From NCBI GenBank assembly GCA_026874595.1, contig JAPPUL010000088.1:186001-250000 (forward strand): a DNA stretch of 64,000 nucleotides. The letters are read 5' to 3'. Positions 1 to 8,295 of the stretch are shown here, piece after piece. Position 1 is the first letter of the stretch, and each line of letters opens with the position of its first letter. Under the pieces are notes generated by a model, which was not told the origin of the DNA, did no database searches, and was given only the letters and a program-made list of their open reading frames with translations. The stretch comes from Sipunculus nudus. Taxonomy: Eukaryota; Annelida; Sipuncula; Golfingiida; Sipunculidae. The position numbers and the translations under genes are program-made.

Positions 1-99
1 ATTATTTGGAAGTTCTTTATCGTAATGTACGGAAAAACTGCGTGATAAAAGCTCTATCGCCTCATTGTCCATAAACTCTGTAATTACTATATCCGGCAT
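1..99 (-). CDS. slcC: (S)-sulfolactate dehydrogenase-like protein, N-terminus (cut by window edge)
   Basis: Only the first 33 codons are inside the window; the gene runs off the left edge. The ATG is at 99-97. The residues read MPDIVITEFMDNEAIELL followed by VHYD, which is the typical start of the D-2-hydroxyacid dehydrogenase family (SerA-like) and closely resembles (S)-sulfolactate dehydrogenase SlcC as I remember it. SlcC oxidises (S)-sulfolactate to sulfopyruvate with NAD+. It normally works with ComC, which reduces sulfopyruvate to the (R) form used by SuyAB. The gene starts 14 nt after tctB and has no clear Shine-Dalgarno site, so translational coupling is likely. A generic phosphoglycerate or hydroxypyruvate dehydrogenase cannot be excluded from 33 residues; the suyAB/TTT context supports SlcC. 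Confidence 0.7.
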   Translation of the reverse strand, partial: MPDIVITEFMDNEAIELLSRSFSVHYDKELPNN

Positions 100-113
100 T
101 TATTTTTATAAAA

Positions 114-611
114 CTATTCAAAAACTGTACCGACGGGAAGTGGTACCAAGAGTAAGTGCGAAAACAAAAAATAAAAACCAAGCACTATTACTATCCCAAC
201 TAAGGGAAACAAAATCCTAAGTTTTAACGTCCACTTGTCATACATCGAAATAATCATTATTGATATAAACGATATTATACCGGATATTAAAAAACCTATA
301 AAAGGCATTAAAAGGGTACATATAAGCATAGTTATAGAAAGTAATACTCTTCGTATATTTGAGCCTGGGGGTGCATTCTCCTCAAATGAGTCTCCTTTGC
401 TAGAAGAAGCTATCGCAATTAAAATATACAATATACAAAAGGCTATTAAAGCTAGTGCCACCACTCTTGGGAATATATAAGAATCAGCGTCAAGCATATT
501 AGTTGTATCCCAAAGCAAAATCGAACCCAAAACTATAAATATTGATGCAACTATTATTCCGTTAACGTCAAGCCTTTTTCTACTCTTTGCCTTACTCATT
601 ACCTCACTCAC
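114..611 (-). CDS. tctB: TTT transporter small membrane subunit (TctB family)
   Basis: This 165-residue protein has four hydrophobic segments, at roughly residues 19-36, 46-66, 87-118 and 132-157. That is the size and layout of the TctB subunit of tripartite tricarboxylate transporters. The start is GTG at 611: a strong AAGGAGG lies 8 nt upstream, inside the end of tctA, and the two genes overlap by 8 nt. An in-frame ATG at 599 is less well placed. Given the neighbouring suyAB and slcC-like genes, it is probably the equivalent of the small subunit of SlcHFG, a TTT system linked to sulfolactate uptake in Chromohalobacter. The substrate is inferred from context only. Confidence 0.85.
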   Translation of the reverse strand: MSEVMSKAKSRKRLDVNGIIVASIFIVLGSILLWDTTNMLDADSYIFPRVVALALIAFCILYILIAIASSSKGDSFEENAPPGSNIRRVLLSITMLICTLLMPFIGFLISGIISFISIMIISMYDKWTLKLRILFPLVGIVIVLGFYFLFSHLLLVPLPVGTVFE

Positions 612-2106
612 TATCCTTACCTCCTTTAAAACTTGGTAAATGCTTTTTAAGCATAGGATAAAATAACGTAATAACTATAAATACTACTATCGCAATACTT
701 ATAGGTCTGCCAAAAAACATGCCTAAAAGATTATCAGATGCATCACCTATAGTCCAGGCCTGTACAAAACCTTGTTCTGCTATACTTCCAAGTATAAGTC
801 CAAGTATAATAGGGGAGGGAGTAAAATTAACTCTATTTAGTAGCCAGCCGACTATTCCAAGCAATATCATTATAACAACATCAGATACATTATTCCGTAT
901 AGAATAGGTCCCTATTATCGTCATAAACGAAACCGTCGGGACAAGCATTGCTTTCGGTACTGTTATAATCGTTTTATAGGCATAGCGTCCTATGAATAAA
1001 CCGGTTGGTAACATTAGAATCGTTGCCAGGAAAAGACCATATATAAAAGTATATACTATAGAACCCTCGTCTGTAAAAAGACTTGGCCCGGTACGTACTC
1101 CCTGTACTAAAAGGGCTCCAAGTATAACTGCATCAGGCGGCGTTCCGGGAATGCCAAGTACCAATGTAGGTATAAATCCCCCTCCCACCGTTGCGTTATT
1201 AGCTGATTCTGTTGCTTGTATCCCCTCAGAAGCCCCTTTTCCAAAACTTTCGCTATCTTTAGAACTGCGTCTTGCTTCTGAATAGGCTACAAGTCCTGCA
1301 ATAGAACCCCCTGCTCCGGGCAGTATGCCTACCAGTGTCCCTATTATAGAACTTCTTAGTAAATTAAACTTATGTTTCCAAGAAAGCCATAACGACTCCT
1401 TTAGACGAAAGCCTCGTGGCTCATGAGTTACTTTTAGATGTTTGTCTTTAGTTGATACTAAATCTATTAAAACAGGTACGCAATAAAGTCCTATTAAAGC
1501 CGATATCGTTTCAATCCCGCCAAGTAATACCTCACTCCCAAATGTAAAACGTACATCTGCACTAATCTCAGCAACTCCAACCGTAGAAAGCAAAAGCCCT
1601 ATACAGCCACCTATTAGACCCTTTACTAAATTGCCTGCTGAAAGAGCCGCTATTAAGGTTAAACCAAAAACTGCAAGCCAAAAATATTCAACAGGGCCAA
1701 AGGCAAGTGCCACTTCTGCAAGTGGTGGCGATAGTACTAGTAATACAAATGCTCCTATAAGTCCGCCTATAACCGAGGCTAAGCAGGCTATTGTAATCGC
1801 TAAATCACCCTCACCCTTTTGCGCCATAGGATAACCGTCAAATGTTGTTGCTATTGCTGATGGGGTGCCGGGAGTGTTTAGGAGTATTGCCGCATAAGCT
1901 CCCCCATATATTGCTCCTGTATAAATCGCTCCCATCAATATGAGTGCCGAAGAAGTCTCCATTGAAAACGTTATCGGCACCAAGACTGCTATTGCCATTG
2001 TTGCTGTAAGACCAGGTATGGAACCAATTATAGTCCCTGCAATTACCCCGCCTAAGGCAATAACAAAATTAAGCGGTGATAAAGCCTGTAGAATAGATTC
2101 TAACAT
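604..2106 (-). CDS. tctA: TTT transporter large membrane subunit (TctA family)
   Basis: A 500-residue, highly hydrophobic protein with the full TctA length. It carries the two Gly-rich signature loops of the family: GSIPGLTATMAIA near residue 28, and GILPGAGGSIAGLVAYSEAR near residue 260. The conserved NTPGTPSAIATTFDGYPMA segment is near residue 77. It forms the permease of a secondary, ion-driven transporter that takes substrate from the periplasmic TctC protein. The order is tctC-tctA-tctB, downstream of suyAB, so the likely cargo is sulfolactate or a related C3 sulfonate. A tricarboxylate substrate is the fallback. Confidence 0.93.
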   Translation of the reverse strand: MLESILQALSPLNFVIALGGVIAGTIIGSIPGLTATMAIAVLVPITFSMETSSALILMGAIYTGAIYGGAYAAILLNTPGTPSAIATTFDGYPMAQKGEGDLAITIACLASVIGGLIGAFVLLVLSPPLAEVALAFGPVEYFWLAVFGLTLIAALSAGNLVKGLIGGCIGLLLSTVGVAEISADVRFTFGSEVLLGGIETISALIGLYCVPVLIDLVSTKDKHLKVTHEPRGFRLKESLWLSWKHKFNLLRSSIIGTLVGILPGAGGSIAGLVAYSEARRSSKDSESFGKGASEGIQATESANNATVGGGFIPTLVLGIPGTPPDAVILGALLVQGVRTGPSLFTDEGSIVYTFIYGLFLATILMLPTGLFIGRYAYKTIITVPKAMLVPTVSFMTIIGTYSIRNNVSDVVIMILLGIVGWLLNRVNFTPSPIILGLILGSIAEQGFVQAWTIGDASDNLLGMFFGRPISIAIVVFIVITLFYPMLKKHLPSFKGGKDSE

Positions 2107-2137
2107 TTAAAAGAGCCCTTTTAGCTATCTTCTTTAT

Positions 2138-2189
2138 CTATCTTATTATCCTATCTTATTATCCTATCTTATTATCCTATCTTATTATC
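2138..2189. repeat. Tandem repeat, four copies of a 13-bp unit across the tctC stop codon
   Basis: CTATCTTATTATC is repeated four times without mismatch. The last copy contains the end of tctC (Lys-Ile-Ile-Arg-stop), so the array starts in coding sequence and runs into the tctC-tctA gap. Copy-number change would alter the spacing between the two genes. Confidence 0.95.
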
Positions 2190-3130
2190 TTTGCGTCACG
2201 TGCTGCTTTTAGATAGATATTTGACATAGTCTTTATAAAAGACTTATATCCTGCTAGGTTTATATCCAACAAAGCCATACCGTCGTTTTCCATCCTTTGC
2301 TTAAATTTAGGATCTGCATTAATCTCTTTTATCATATTTGATAGTTTAGTCTGTATTGACTTAGGAGTGGATTTAGGTACCGCGATTCCTCGATAGGCTC
2401 CCGAAACCAGATCAAATCCAAGTTCCTTAAAGGTAGGTACATTTGGAAACTTAGGATGCCGTTTTTCCATTGCCACTGCAAGCATTCTAACTTTTCCTTC
2501 GTGTTTTGCTCCTACTGACGTATATCCCCACTCTGCCTTCACCTGGCTGCCAAGAAGTGCTGCTACCGCTTTGCCAGTACCCTTAAATGCTACATATGTT
2601 GTCTTTATCCTTGCAAGCTTATCAAATCTTACTTGAGCAAGATGATTAGCGGTTCCCTTCCCCGATCCAGAAAACGTTAGCTTCCTTGGATTTCTCTTTG
2701 CGTACCTTATTAGATCTTCGAGGCTTTTAATCGGACTATCTGCTTTTACGACTATTGCATCCGGCGTATAGTGGAATATGTATACTCCTGCAATATCTTT
2801 AGTTTTAAACCCTACATCCTTTTGACGGGGCTTTATTATTATATGCGGGAGGTTTATTCCCATTATAGTATACCCGTCCCCACGCATCTTATTTAGTTGG
2901 GACCAGCCTATTGCACCGCCCCCGCCAGGTTTATAGCTTATTATAAGATCCTCGCCAAATTTGTCCTTAAAAAAGATTTGTTGATGTCGAGCTGTTATGT
3001 CAGATTCACCACCAGGTCCAAACGGTATTATATAATTAATCCTTCGTTCTGGATAATCTGCAAATAATACTGAAACGAACATTAGCGAGAGAAACACTAA
3101 GCCCGTTGTCAATTTAATTTTAAACCTCAT
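2177..3130 (-). CDS. tctC: TTT transporter periplasmic substrate-binding protein (TctC/Bug family)
   Basis: A 317-residue protein with a cleavable signal peptide (basic start, hydrophobic residues 9-24, cleavage near LFA-DYPE). The mature protein begins YPERRINYIIPFGPGGESD, the typical TctC/Bug start where the Gly-rich loop binds a carboxylate of the ligand. The length fits the family. It would capture the substrate in the periplasm and deliver it to TctAB. It is separated from suyB by a 377-bp stretch filled with tandem repeats, unusual inside an operon. The equivalent protein for sulfolactate is SlcH; the assignment of substrate is inference from the neighbours. Confidence 0.92.
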   Translation of the reverse strand: MRFKIKLTTGLVFLSLMFVSVLFADYPERRINYIIPFGPGGESDITARHQQIFFKDKFGEDLIISYKPGGGGAIGWSQLNKMRGDGYTIMGINLPHIIIKPRQKDVGFKTKDIAGVYIFHYTPDAIVVKADSPIKSLEDLIRYAKRNPRKLTFSGSGKGTANHLAQVRFDKLARIKTTYVAFKGTGKAVAALLGSQVKAEWGYTSVGAKHEGKVRMLAVAMEKRHPKFPNVPTFKELGFDLVSGAYRGIAVPKSTPKSIQTKLSNMIKEINADPKFKQRMENDGMALLDINLAGYKSFIKTMSNIYLKAARDAKIIR

Positions 3131-3507
3131 AATTAACTCCTCCTTATGTGCTTAATTATGTTATATTTATAGCGTTAGCACAATCTGCCGCCTCTTTTTA
3201 GCACAATCAGCCGCCTCTTTTGCCTCATCCGTCGCCTCTTTTTAGCACAATCCGCCGCCTCTTTTGCCTCATCCGCCGCCTCTTTTTAGCACAATCCGCC
3301 GCCTCTTTTGCCTCATCCGTCGCCTCTTTTTAGCACAATCCGCCGCCTCTTTTGCCTCATCCGCCGCCTCTTTTGCCTCATCCGCCGCCTCTTTTGCCTC
3401 ATCAGCCGCCTCTTTTTAGCACAATCCGCCGCCTCTTTTGCCTCATCCGCCGCCTCTTTTGCCTCATCCGCCGCCTCTTTTGCCTCATCCGTCGCCTCTT
3501 TTTAGCC
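3131..3507. repeat. G+C-rich 21/23-bp tandem repeat array filling the suyB-tctC gap
   Basis: From about 3176 to 3507 there are 15 copies of a unit built on GCCGCCTCTTTT. About nine are 21 bp (ending GCCTCATCC) and six are 23 bp (ending TAGCACAATCC). The region is much richer in G+C than its surroundings. On the strand transcribed with suyAB/tctCAB the units are purine-rich (AAAAGAGGCGGCGG). In one frame the 21-bp unit would read DEAKEAA, but the 23-bp copies shift frame and bring stops, so I do not call a gene. It may form RNA structure or set relative expression of suyAB and tctCAB. Confidence 0.93.
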
Positions 3508-4674
3508 TTATGCGCTTCTATACAATTTAGTCATTATAAATTCTTTGTGTCTTAAAGTCTCAGCTGCTGTGTGCCTACCGTTACAAGTCCTTAAAACCTC
3601 TTCTATTAGCTTATCTCCTGCATCGTCTAACGACATCTTACGACGCAGTAAATCAGATACATCTACGTCTATATGTTCGCTCATTAAATTTACTGTACGA
3701 GGGTTTGCTGTTACCTTAATAACAGGCATTATAGGATTACCTATAACGTTCCCTTGCCCTGTTGTAAATATATGAAGAACAAAACCTGCTGCCGCTTGTA
3801 ATGTATTACACTCTGCCGCTGCTGATGATGTATTCATAAAATAAAGACCGTTTCCTTTACTTGGTTCTTCTGCTTCCTTTAGTGCATCTATGTATTTTAC
3901 ATGTTTACCTATCTTTTGTATATTCCCAAGAGCCTTCTCCTCTATTGTCGTCAAACCACCTTCTATATTCCCTTTCGTAGGCTGGGAGTCCGATAAGTCG
4001 CTAGTCTTGAACTTATCTACAAGTGATGAATAGTCCTCAAACATTGCCTTGAACTTTAAACGTGCCTCTTCATTTGCAGCCCGTTGCTCAACTAAATATT
4101 CACCGCCTGTTAGTTCTGTTGTCTCTCCAAAACATGCTGTTGCTCCAAGTGGCACTACTTTATCTAAGAAATTGCCTACAGTCGGATTTGCTCCAATACC
4201 CGATGTTGTATCCGATTCCCCGCATTTCGTTGCTACCCAAAGCTCATCTAAATTACAGCTTTCTCTTTGTAGCTCAGTTGCGTACTGTACAAATTCTTGC
4301 GCCTTTCTTGAGGCTTTTGCTATTGTATTTATATCTCCATGCCGCTCAATCCAAAATCCTGCAACCGGCTTGCCTGTCTTTTCAATCCCAGAGACCACTT
4401 TCTTAGTCCAGCCAGGCTCTATCCCTATAACTATTACTGCTGCCACATTCGGATTTTTTCCTGTGCCTATCATAGTCCTAAAATGAAGCTCTAAATCTTC
4501 TCCAAACTGTAATCTCCCATAGGCATGCGGCAAACTCATTGTCCCTGCTATATTATTTGCCACCCCCTCAGCCGCTGCATTCGAAATGTCATCCAGTGGA
4601 AGTATTATTACATGATTTCTTATCCCAACTCGTCCATTAGCCCTTCTATAACCTAAAAAGGTATGCTTTGACAT
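3508..4674 (-). CDS. suyB: (2R)-sulfolactate sulfo-lyase, large (beta) subunit
   Basis: This 388-residue protein belongs to the UxaA/GarD dehydratase family (large-subunit part). It starts [21 protein letters not shown], has FGEDLELHF and [17 protein letters not shown] segments, and ends [13 protein letters not shown]. These features match SuyB as I remember it better than altronate dehydratase. SuyAB splits (R)-sulfolactate into pyruvate and sulfite. The subunit lies 13 nt downstream of suyA, the usual split arrangement. The sulfite released could feed the DsrAB encoded at 46.6-48.9 kb. An alternative is a sugar-acid dehydratase, but the slcC-like gene and TTT transporter argue for sulfolactate. 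Confidence 0.88.
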   Translation of the reverse strand: MSKHTFLGYRRANGRVGIRNHVIILPLDDISNAAAEGVANNIAGTMSLPHAYGRLQFGEDLELHFRTMIGTGKNPNVAAVIVIGIEPGWTKKVVSGIEKTGKPVAGFWIERHGDINTIAKASRKAQEFVQYATELQRESCNLDELWVATKCGESDTTSGIGANPTVGNFLDKVVPLGATACFGETTELTGGEYLVEQRAANEEARLKFKAMFEDYSSLVDKFKTSDLSDSQPTKGNIEGGLTTIEEKALGNIQKIGKHVKYIDALKEAEEPSKGNGLYFMNTSSAAAECNTLQAAAGFVLHIFTTGQGNVIGNPIMPVIKVTANPRTVNLMSEHIDVDVSDLLRRKMSLDDAGDKLIEEVLRTCNGRHTAAETLRHKEFIMTKLYRSA

Positions 4675-4687
4675 CTTTTTTTACTCC

Positions 4688-4975
4688 TTACCATCTTTTT
4701 GTTTTTACGTTGTGTACATGTAAGTGCTCCCCTTTGGCAATATCGCTTACACATTTACCTATATCTATATCATATTTAATAATAGTATCGCCGCTTTTAA
4801 TTGGTTTAATTGCAATCTTATGGCCTATCGGTATGTCTGATTTTACCTCTATATCAAAACTTTCGTCATTGCTCATTACCCAACAGTTATATGTATTATT
4901 GGCAATAATCCCTTCCTTTACCGCTACGGCACAAGAATCCTCTGGCCCGTGCATTATAAAACTTGGTTCTATCAC
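4688..4975 (-). CDS. suyA: (2R)-sulfolactate sulfo-lyase, small (alpha) subunit
   Basis: A 95-residue SAF-domain protein ending GEHLHVHNVKTKRW, the motif that closes the small subunit of UxaA-family lyases and, with TKRW, typical of SuyA. It works only as a complex with SuyB. The start is GTG at 4975, supported by AGGAG ten bases upstream; a later Met (residue 8) has no comparable site. It is the first gene of the minus-strand operon suyA-suyB-tctC-tctA-tctB-slcC. The tight spacing to suyB (13 nt) supports co-translation. Confidence 0.87.
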   Translation of the reverse strand: MIEPSFIMHGPEDSCAVAVKEGIIANNTYNCWVMSNDESFDIEVKSDIPIGHKIAIKPIKSGDTIIKYDIDIGKCVSDIAKGEHLHVHNVKTKRW

Positions 4976-5002
4976 GTATAGTAATTCTCCTAAATATTTT
5001 AT

Positions 5003-5008
5003 ATTATA
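5003..5008 (-). promoter_or_regulatory. Possible -10 element upstream of suyA
   Basis: On the minus strand a perfect TATAAT lies about 28 nt upstream of the suyA GTG. No good -35 box is found at 17 nt. A TTGTCA lies further upstream (5035-5040), at too long a spacing. The element is a candidate only. Confidence 0.3.
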
Positions 5009-5340
5009 GCTTGCACTTAAAGCAAAGTTATTTATGACAAGTCTAACAAATCAAAAAAATAAAGTACAGTTTTTTATTAATTTTAGTAAAAAAAAAGAGT
5101 TATTTGTTTATTATAGATATTTATTTATTTTCTATTATCAATAAATCATATATCTTATTAAGACTCTCTTCTAATACTTTTACTAATACTTGTATATGTG
5201 GCTTTATATAAAACTATTATTTTTATAACTCAAGTTCTCTTATTAAAGATATTTATAGTTATTAACTATAACCATAAATAATAAGTCTAAGATGTTTAAG
5301 TTTAATAATAGATATAATAACAGATTGATGCTAGAATAAG

Positions 5341-5495
5341 AAAAGCTTTTTTATACTCTATCTTCTTTAATTGCCTGTAAATCCTTTATAGTCTTGCCGT
5401 CTTTGTTTTTTCAAAAGCTAGATATTTTAAATTCCTTGCGGGTCGCCATCTGGAATAAACGCCGTTATTTCTTTCCCATGATTACTATGTGACAT
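5341..5495 (-). pseudogene. Gene remnant with an FIPDGDPQG start, possibly a GIY-YIG-family N-terminus
   Basis: An ATG at 5495 preceded by AGGAG opens a 22-codon frame reading MSHSNHGKEITAFIPDGDPQ then GI and a stop (5427-5429). The coding sense seems to continue in a neighbouring frame as KISSF, a stop, then KNKDGKTIKDLQAIKEDRV. The FIPDGDPxG pattern recalls the start of some GIY-YIG nuclease-domain proteins. The most economical reading is a decayed gene fragment, but it is short and the family call is weak. Confidence 0.3.
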
Positions 5496-5528
5496 AAAGA
5501 GTCTCCTAGTTTTTATAAAAGATTGTGC

Positions 5529-6821
5529 TTATCTGTCATAAGCTGCCTTAAGGGCGTTGTAATTGGCTTTTATCGTCTTTTGAATATCCTCCTTGGTATG
5601 CGTGGTGGACATAAAGCCAGCTTCAAATTGAGAGGGGGCTATATATATACCTTGCTCAAGCATCTTTTGAAAATATAAATTAAACTTATGAAGATCAGAC
5701 TGTTTAGCAGAATCAGAGTCATAAACATCTTGGTCGGTAAAGAACAAAGAGAACATACTCCCGATACGGTTTGAGCTAAGAGAAAGGCCAAGTTTAGCTA
5801 AATTATCGCTTATCCCCGAACATAGCATAGAAGACAAAGATTCAAGCTTATCATAAATAGTTGAAGCGTCTTGTTTAAGAGTTTTAATAGTTTCAAGACC
5901 AGCACTCATGGCAAGTGGGTTGCCGGATAAGGTCCCAGCCTGATATACATCTCCAGAAGGCGCAACAAGTTCCATAATATCACGTCGCCCGCCATAAGCT
6001 CCAACCGGTAAGCCCCCTCCTATAATCTTCCCAAGGCAAGTTAAATCAGGTCTTACATTATAAATGCCCTGCGCACCTTTTAGACTTACTCGAAACCCGC
6101 TCATAACCTCATCAAAAATTAGCAACATGTCGTTATTATCACAAAGTTCTCTAAGTTCTTCTAAAAAACCATCTTTAGGACCTATGCAACCCATATTGCC
6201 GGCAACAGGCTCTATTATTACACATGCTATACTATCCGCTCCATGCTTTTCTATTAAAGCACAAACACTATCAATATCATTAAATTTAGCATTCAAAGTG
6301 TCAGATGCAATAGCTTTAGTTACTCCCGGAGTTAATGTATGCCCAAAAGCACCAGAACCAGGCTCAATCAAGAATGAGTCTCCATGTCCATGGTAACAGC
6401 CTATGAATTTAATGATTTTATCTTTTTTAGTAAAAGCCCGAGCAAGACGTACAGCACTCATAGCAGCCTCGGTGCCTGAGTTAACCATACGAATCATGTC
6501 AATAGAAGGGTATATCGAAACAACTTGCTTAGCAAGTTCAAGCTCAAGTTTTGTAGATGCCCCAAAACTCGTTCCTAAAGAGGCTATATTGTTAATGGCT
6601 TTAATGACGTTGTCAGGAGCATGGCCTAAGATCATAGGACCCCAAGACCCAACATAGTCTATATAAGAGTTGCCATCAACGTCGAATATCTTAGAACCCT
6701 TAGCATGCGAGATAAAAGGTGGCACACTCTTAACAGATTTAAAAGCTCTAACAGGCGAATTGACGCCACCAGGTATTAGCTTTTTGGCTTCCTTAAAAAG
6801 TCTTTTACTATTTGCATTCAT
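5529..6821 (-). CDS. hemL: Glutamate-1-semialdehyde 2,1-aminomutase
   Basis: A 430-residue fold-type I PLP enzyme with the canonical HemL length and start ([15 protein letters not shown]). The PLP lysine is K265 in [17 protein letters not shown], and the [15 protein letters not shown] segment near residue 114 is also diagnostic. It makes 5-aminolevulinate from glutamate-1-semialdehyde, the C5 entry to tetrapyrroles, including the siroheme needed by the DsrAB at 46.6-48.9 kb. The ATG at 6821 has AAGGA about 8 nt upstream. It follows the site-2 protease gene by 35 nt on the same strand, so the two may be co-transcribed. Confidence 0.96.
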   Translation of the reverse strand: MNANSKRLFKEAKKLIPGGVNSPVRAFKSVKSVPPFISHAKGSKIFDVDGNSYIDYVGSWGPMILGHAPDNVIKAINNIASLGTSFGASTKLELELAKQVVSIYPSIDMIRMVNSGTEAAMSAVRLARAFTKKDKIIKFIGCYHGHGDSFLIEPGSGAFGHTLTPGVTKAIASDTLNAKFNDIDSVCALIEKHGADSIACVIIEPVAGNMGCIGPKDGFLEELRELCDNNDMLLIFDEVMSGFRVSLKGAQGIYNVRPDLTCLGKIIGGGLPVGAYGGRRDIMELVAPSGDVYQAGTLSGNPLAMSAGLETIKTLKQDASTIYDKLESLSSMLCSGISDNLAKLGLSLSSNRIGSMFSLFFTDQDVYDSDSAKQSDLHKFNLYFQKMLEQGIYIAPSQFEAGFMSTTHTKEDIQKTIKANYNALKAAYDR

Positions 6822-6856
6822 AAAAAGGTCCTTATGAAGATGTTAAAAAGCGTTAT

Positions 6857-7882
6857 TTATTTTCTTGATTTATTTTCTTGTAAGTTGCTATTAGCATAAC
6901 GGATTAAGCAATTGCGAAACCACTCACAATTTGTACAGACCTGGTCCTTAAAGTTGAAATCGTTTGGCGGACAAATATTAGCATTTTCAATAGGAGTAAT
7001 ACTTTGAATATCCTTAACCTCATCTTTTTGTAGGGACCCTTTTTGTGATATTATACTTGAGATATGAGAAGCTTTTTTAATGAATTCTTTATTTTGAGAG
7101 TTATTAGTCTGAGTGGTGCTGGACTTTTTAATATCGTTATCTTTATAGGATGGAGAGGTCAAAGCAGAAAGTTTTTGTTTTTTAAAATTGATAATAAATT
7201 CTTTAAAGAAAATAGAAACGACGGTAACATTTAAGACGTTTATAGCCAGAAGGAATAAGAAGTCCATATTGTTGATGAACTGAAAAATGTATTGAAAAGG
7301 TATTAATAAATACTTAAGGGCGCCGCTTAGAAGTAAAATTATAAGAAAGACGAAGCCAAAGCGAGAGAATGAGTCAAATATGGGGTGTAGGTTAGAGGGG
7401 AGTATGAATTTGAGTATAGCGCCGCCGTCTAGTGGGGGCATAGGGATTAAATTAAAGCCCATGAGAACGATATTGATATAGGCATAAAGCTGAATAAAGT
7501 ATACTAAAGAAGGCTGGCTTCCAAAGAGAAAGAAAATAATTTTGATTAAAAGAATAGCAAAACAAGCCTGAATAAAGTTGCTAAGAGGTCCTGCAAAAGA
7601 GATAATGGCATCATCTTTTATGGGATTTTTGAGATTAGGTAAGAAAACGGGCACAGGTTTCATCCAGCCGATGCCGGCACCGATTATAGGAAAGAGGATG
7701 CTGCCGATGGGGTCTATATGAGCCTTAGGATTAAAAGTAAGGCGGCCATAATCTTTAGCGGTATGGTCTCCGAGCTTGTAAGCGGCGGCGGCATGAGCGA
7801 ACTCGTGAATGGAGCCTGCAATGATGAAGATAGCGAGTTTAGTGATAGCATCTAAGATGGTATTAACATTTAAGAAGTCCAA
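6857..7882 (-). CDS. Site-2 protease family (M50) zinc metalloprotease with Cys-rich tail
   Basis: A 341-residue membrane protein. HEFAH at residues 26-30 is the zinc-binding HExxH, and NLIPMPPLDGG near 144-154 supplies the third ligand (D152). There are several membrane segments to about residue 225. This matches the compact group of site-2 proteases that cut membrane-bound substrates. The last 110 or so residues are a charged, soluble extension with four cysteines (C304, C316, C319, C325), which could bind a metal or Fe-S cluster. The start is TTG at 7882 with GGAG 8 nt upstream. The substrate is unknown. Confidence 0.88.
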   Translation of the reverse strand: MDFLNVNTILDAITKLAIFIIAGSIHEFAHAAAAYKLGDHTAKDYGRLTFNPKAHIDPIGSILFPIIGAGIGWMKPVPVFLPNLKNPIKDDAIISFAGPLSNFIQACFAILLIKIIFFLFGSQPSLVYFIQLYAYINIVLMGFNLIPMPPLDGGAILKFILPSNLHPIFDSFSRFGFVFLIILLLSGALKYLLIPFQYIFQFINNMDFLFLLAINVLNVTVVSIFFKEFIINFKKQKLSALTSPSYKDNDIKKSSTTQTNNSQNKEFIKKASHISSIISQKGSLQKDEVKDIQSITPIENANICPPNDFNFKDQVCTNCEWFRNCLIRYANSNLQENKSRK

Positions 7883-8039
7883 AAGAGTTACTCCGGGTTG
7901 GGTTATACATTTTAAAGAAATAAAAGAAATAAAGAATAAGTTAAAAAAGCAATGAGATAAAGTTAAGAAAAAAATATTATATTGGTAAGATAAAAGATAA
8001 TATAGGTAAGCTGTTATGAGATAAAAATAGTTATGATTA

Positions 8040-8139
8040 GAAGTTAAAAAATGACAGAAGTTAAAAAATGACAGAAGTTAAAAAATGACAGAAGTTAAAA
8101 AATGACAGAAGTTAAAAATGACAGAAGTTAAAAATAAAG
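8040..8139. repeat. Tandem repeat, about six copies of a 17-bp unit
   Basis: GAAGTTAAAAAATGACA is repeated at 8040, 8057, 8074 and 8091, then with one A lost at 8108, and partly from 8124. It is noncoding, in the region upstream of fumA. Confidence 0.95.
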
Positions 8140-8232
8140 AGAATCTTGTTATGATGTAGAAATAAGATGTAGAAATAAAGGATATAAAAAGCTATTATTA
8201 TAGGAGAGAAATATTTAGAGAGTTTGTAGTGA

Positions 8233-8274
8233 GAGTAAGCTTTACAGAGTAAGCTTTACAGAGTAAGCTTTAAT
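8233..8274. repeat. Tandem repeat, three copies of a 14-bp unit before fumA
   Basis: GAGTAAGCTTTACA occurs twice and a third time with a changed end. It finishes about 20 nt before the fumA start, so it lies in the presumed 5' leader. Confidence 0.93.
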
Positions 8275-8295
8275 AGAAAAGAAAGGGAGGCTTTT

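Larger units (their letters stand above)
4976..5528. other. AT-rich intergenic region between suyA and hemL
   Basis: About 550 bp of very AT-rich DNA between the suyA start and the hemL stop. It holds the candidate suyA promoter and a small gene remnant (5427-5495 and flank). I see no RNA gene or convincing terminator hairpin. Confidence 0.7.
7883..8295. other. Divergent intergenic region with two tandem repeat arrays
   Basis: About 410 bp between the divergently transcribed protease gene and the fumarase operon, so it should contain both promoters. I cannot fix them with confidence. It holds a 17-bp repeat array (8040-8139) and a 14-bp array (8233-8274) next to the fumA ribosome-binding site. 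Confidence 0.7.

Noticed and set aside
3176-3507. Possible CRISPR array
   Set aside because: Units are directly adjacent with no unique spacers, and no cas genes are nearby. The same applies to the other arrays.
3308-3555. Plus-strand Pro/Leu/His frames across the 21/23-bp array
   Set aside because: They are repeat translations with no start signal, and they oppose the operon.
3508-4975. Altronate (UxaA) or galactarate dehydratase identity for the suyAB pair
   Set aside because: The split subunits, the TKRW and TKLYRSA endings, and the slcC-like and TTT neighbours fit sulfolactate sulfo-lyase better. A tree would decide.
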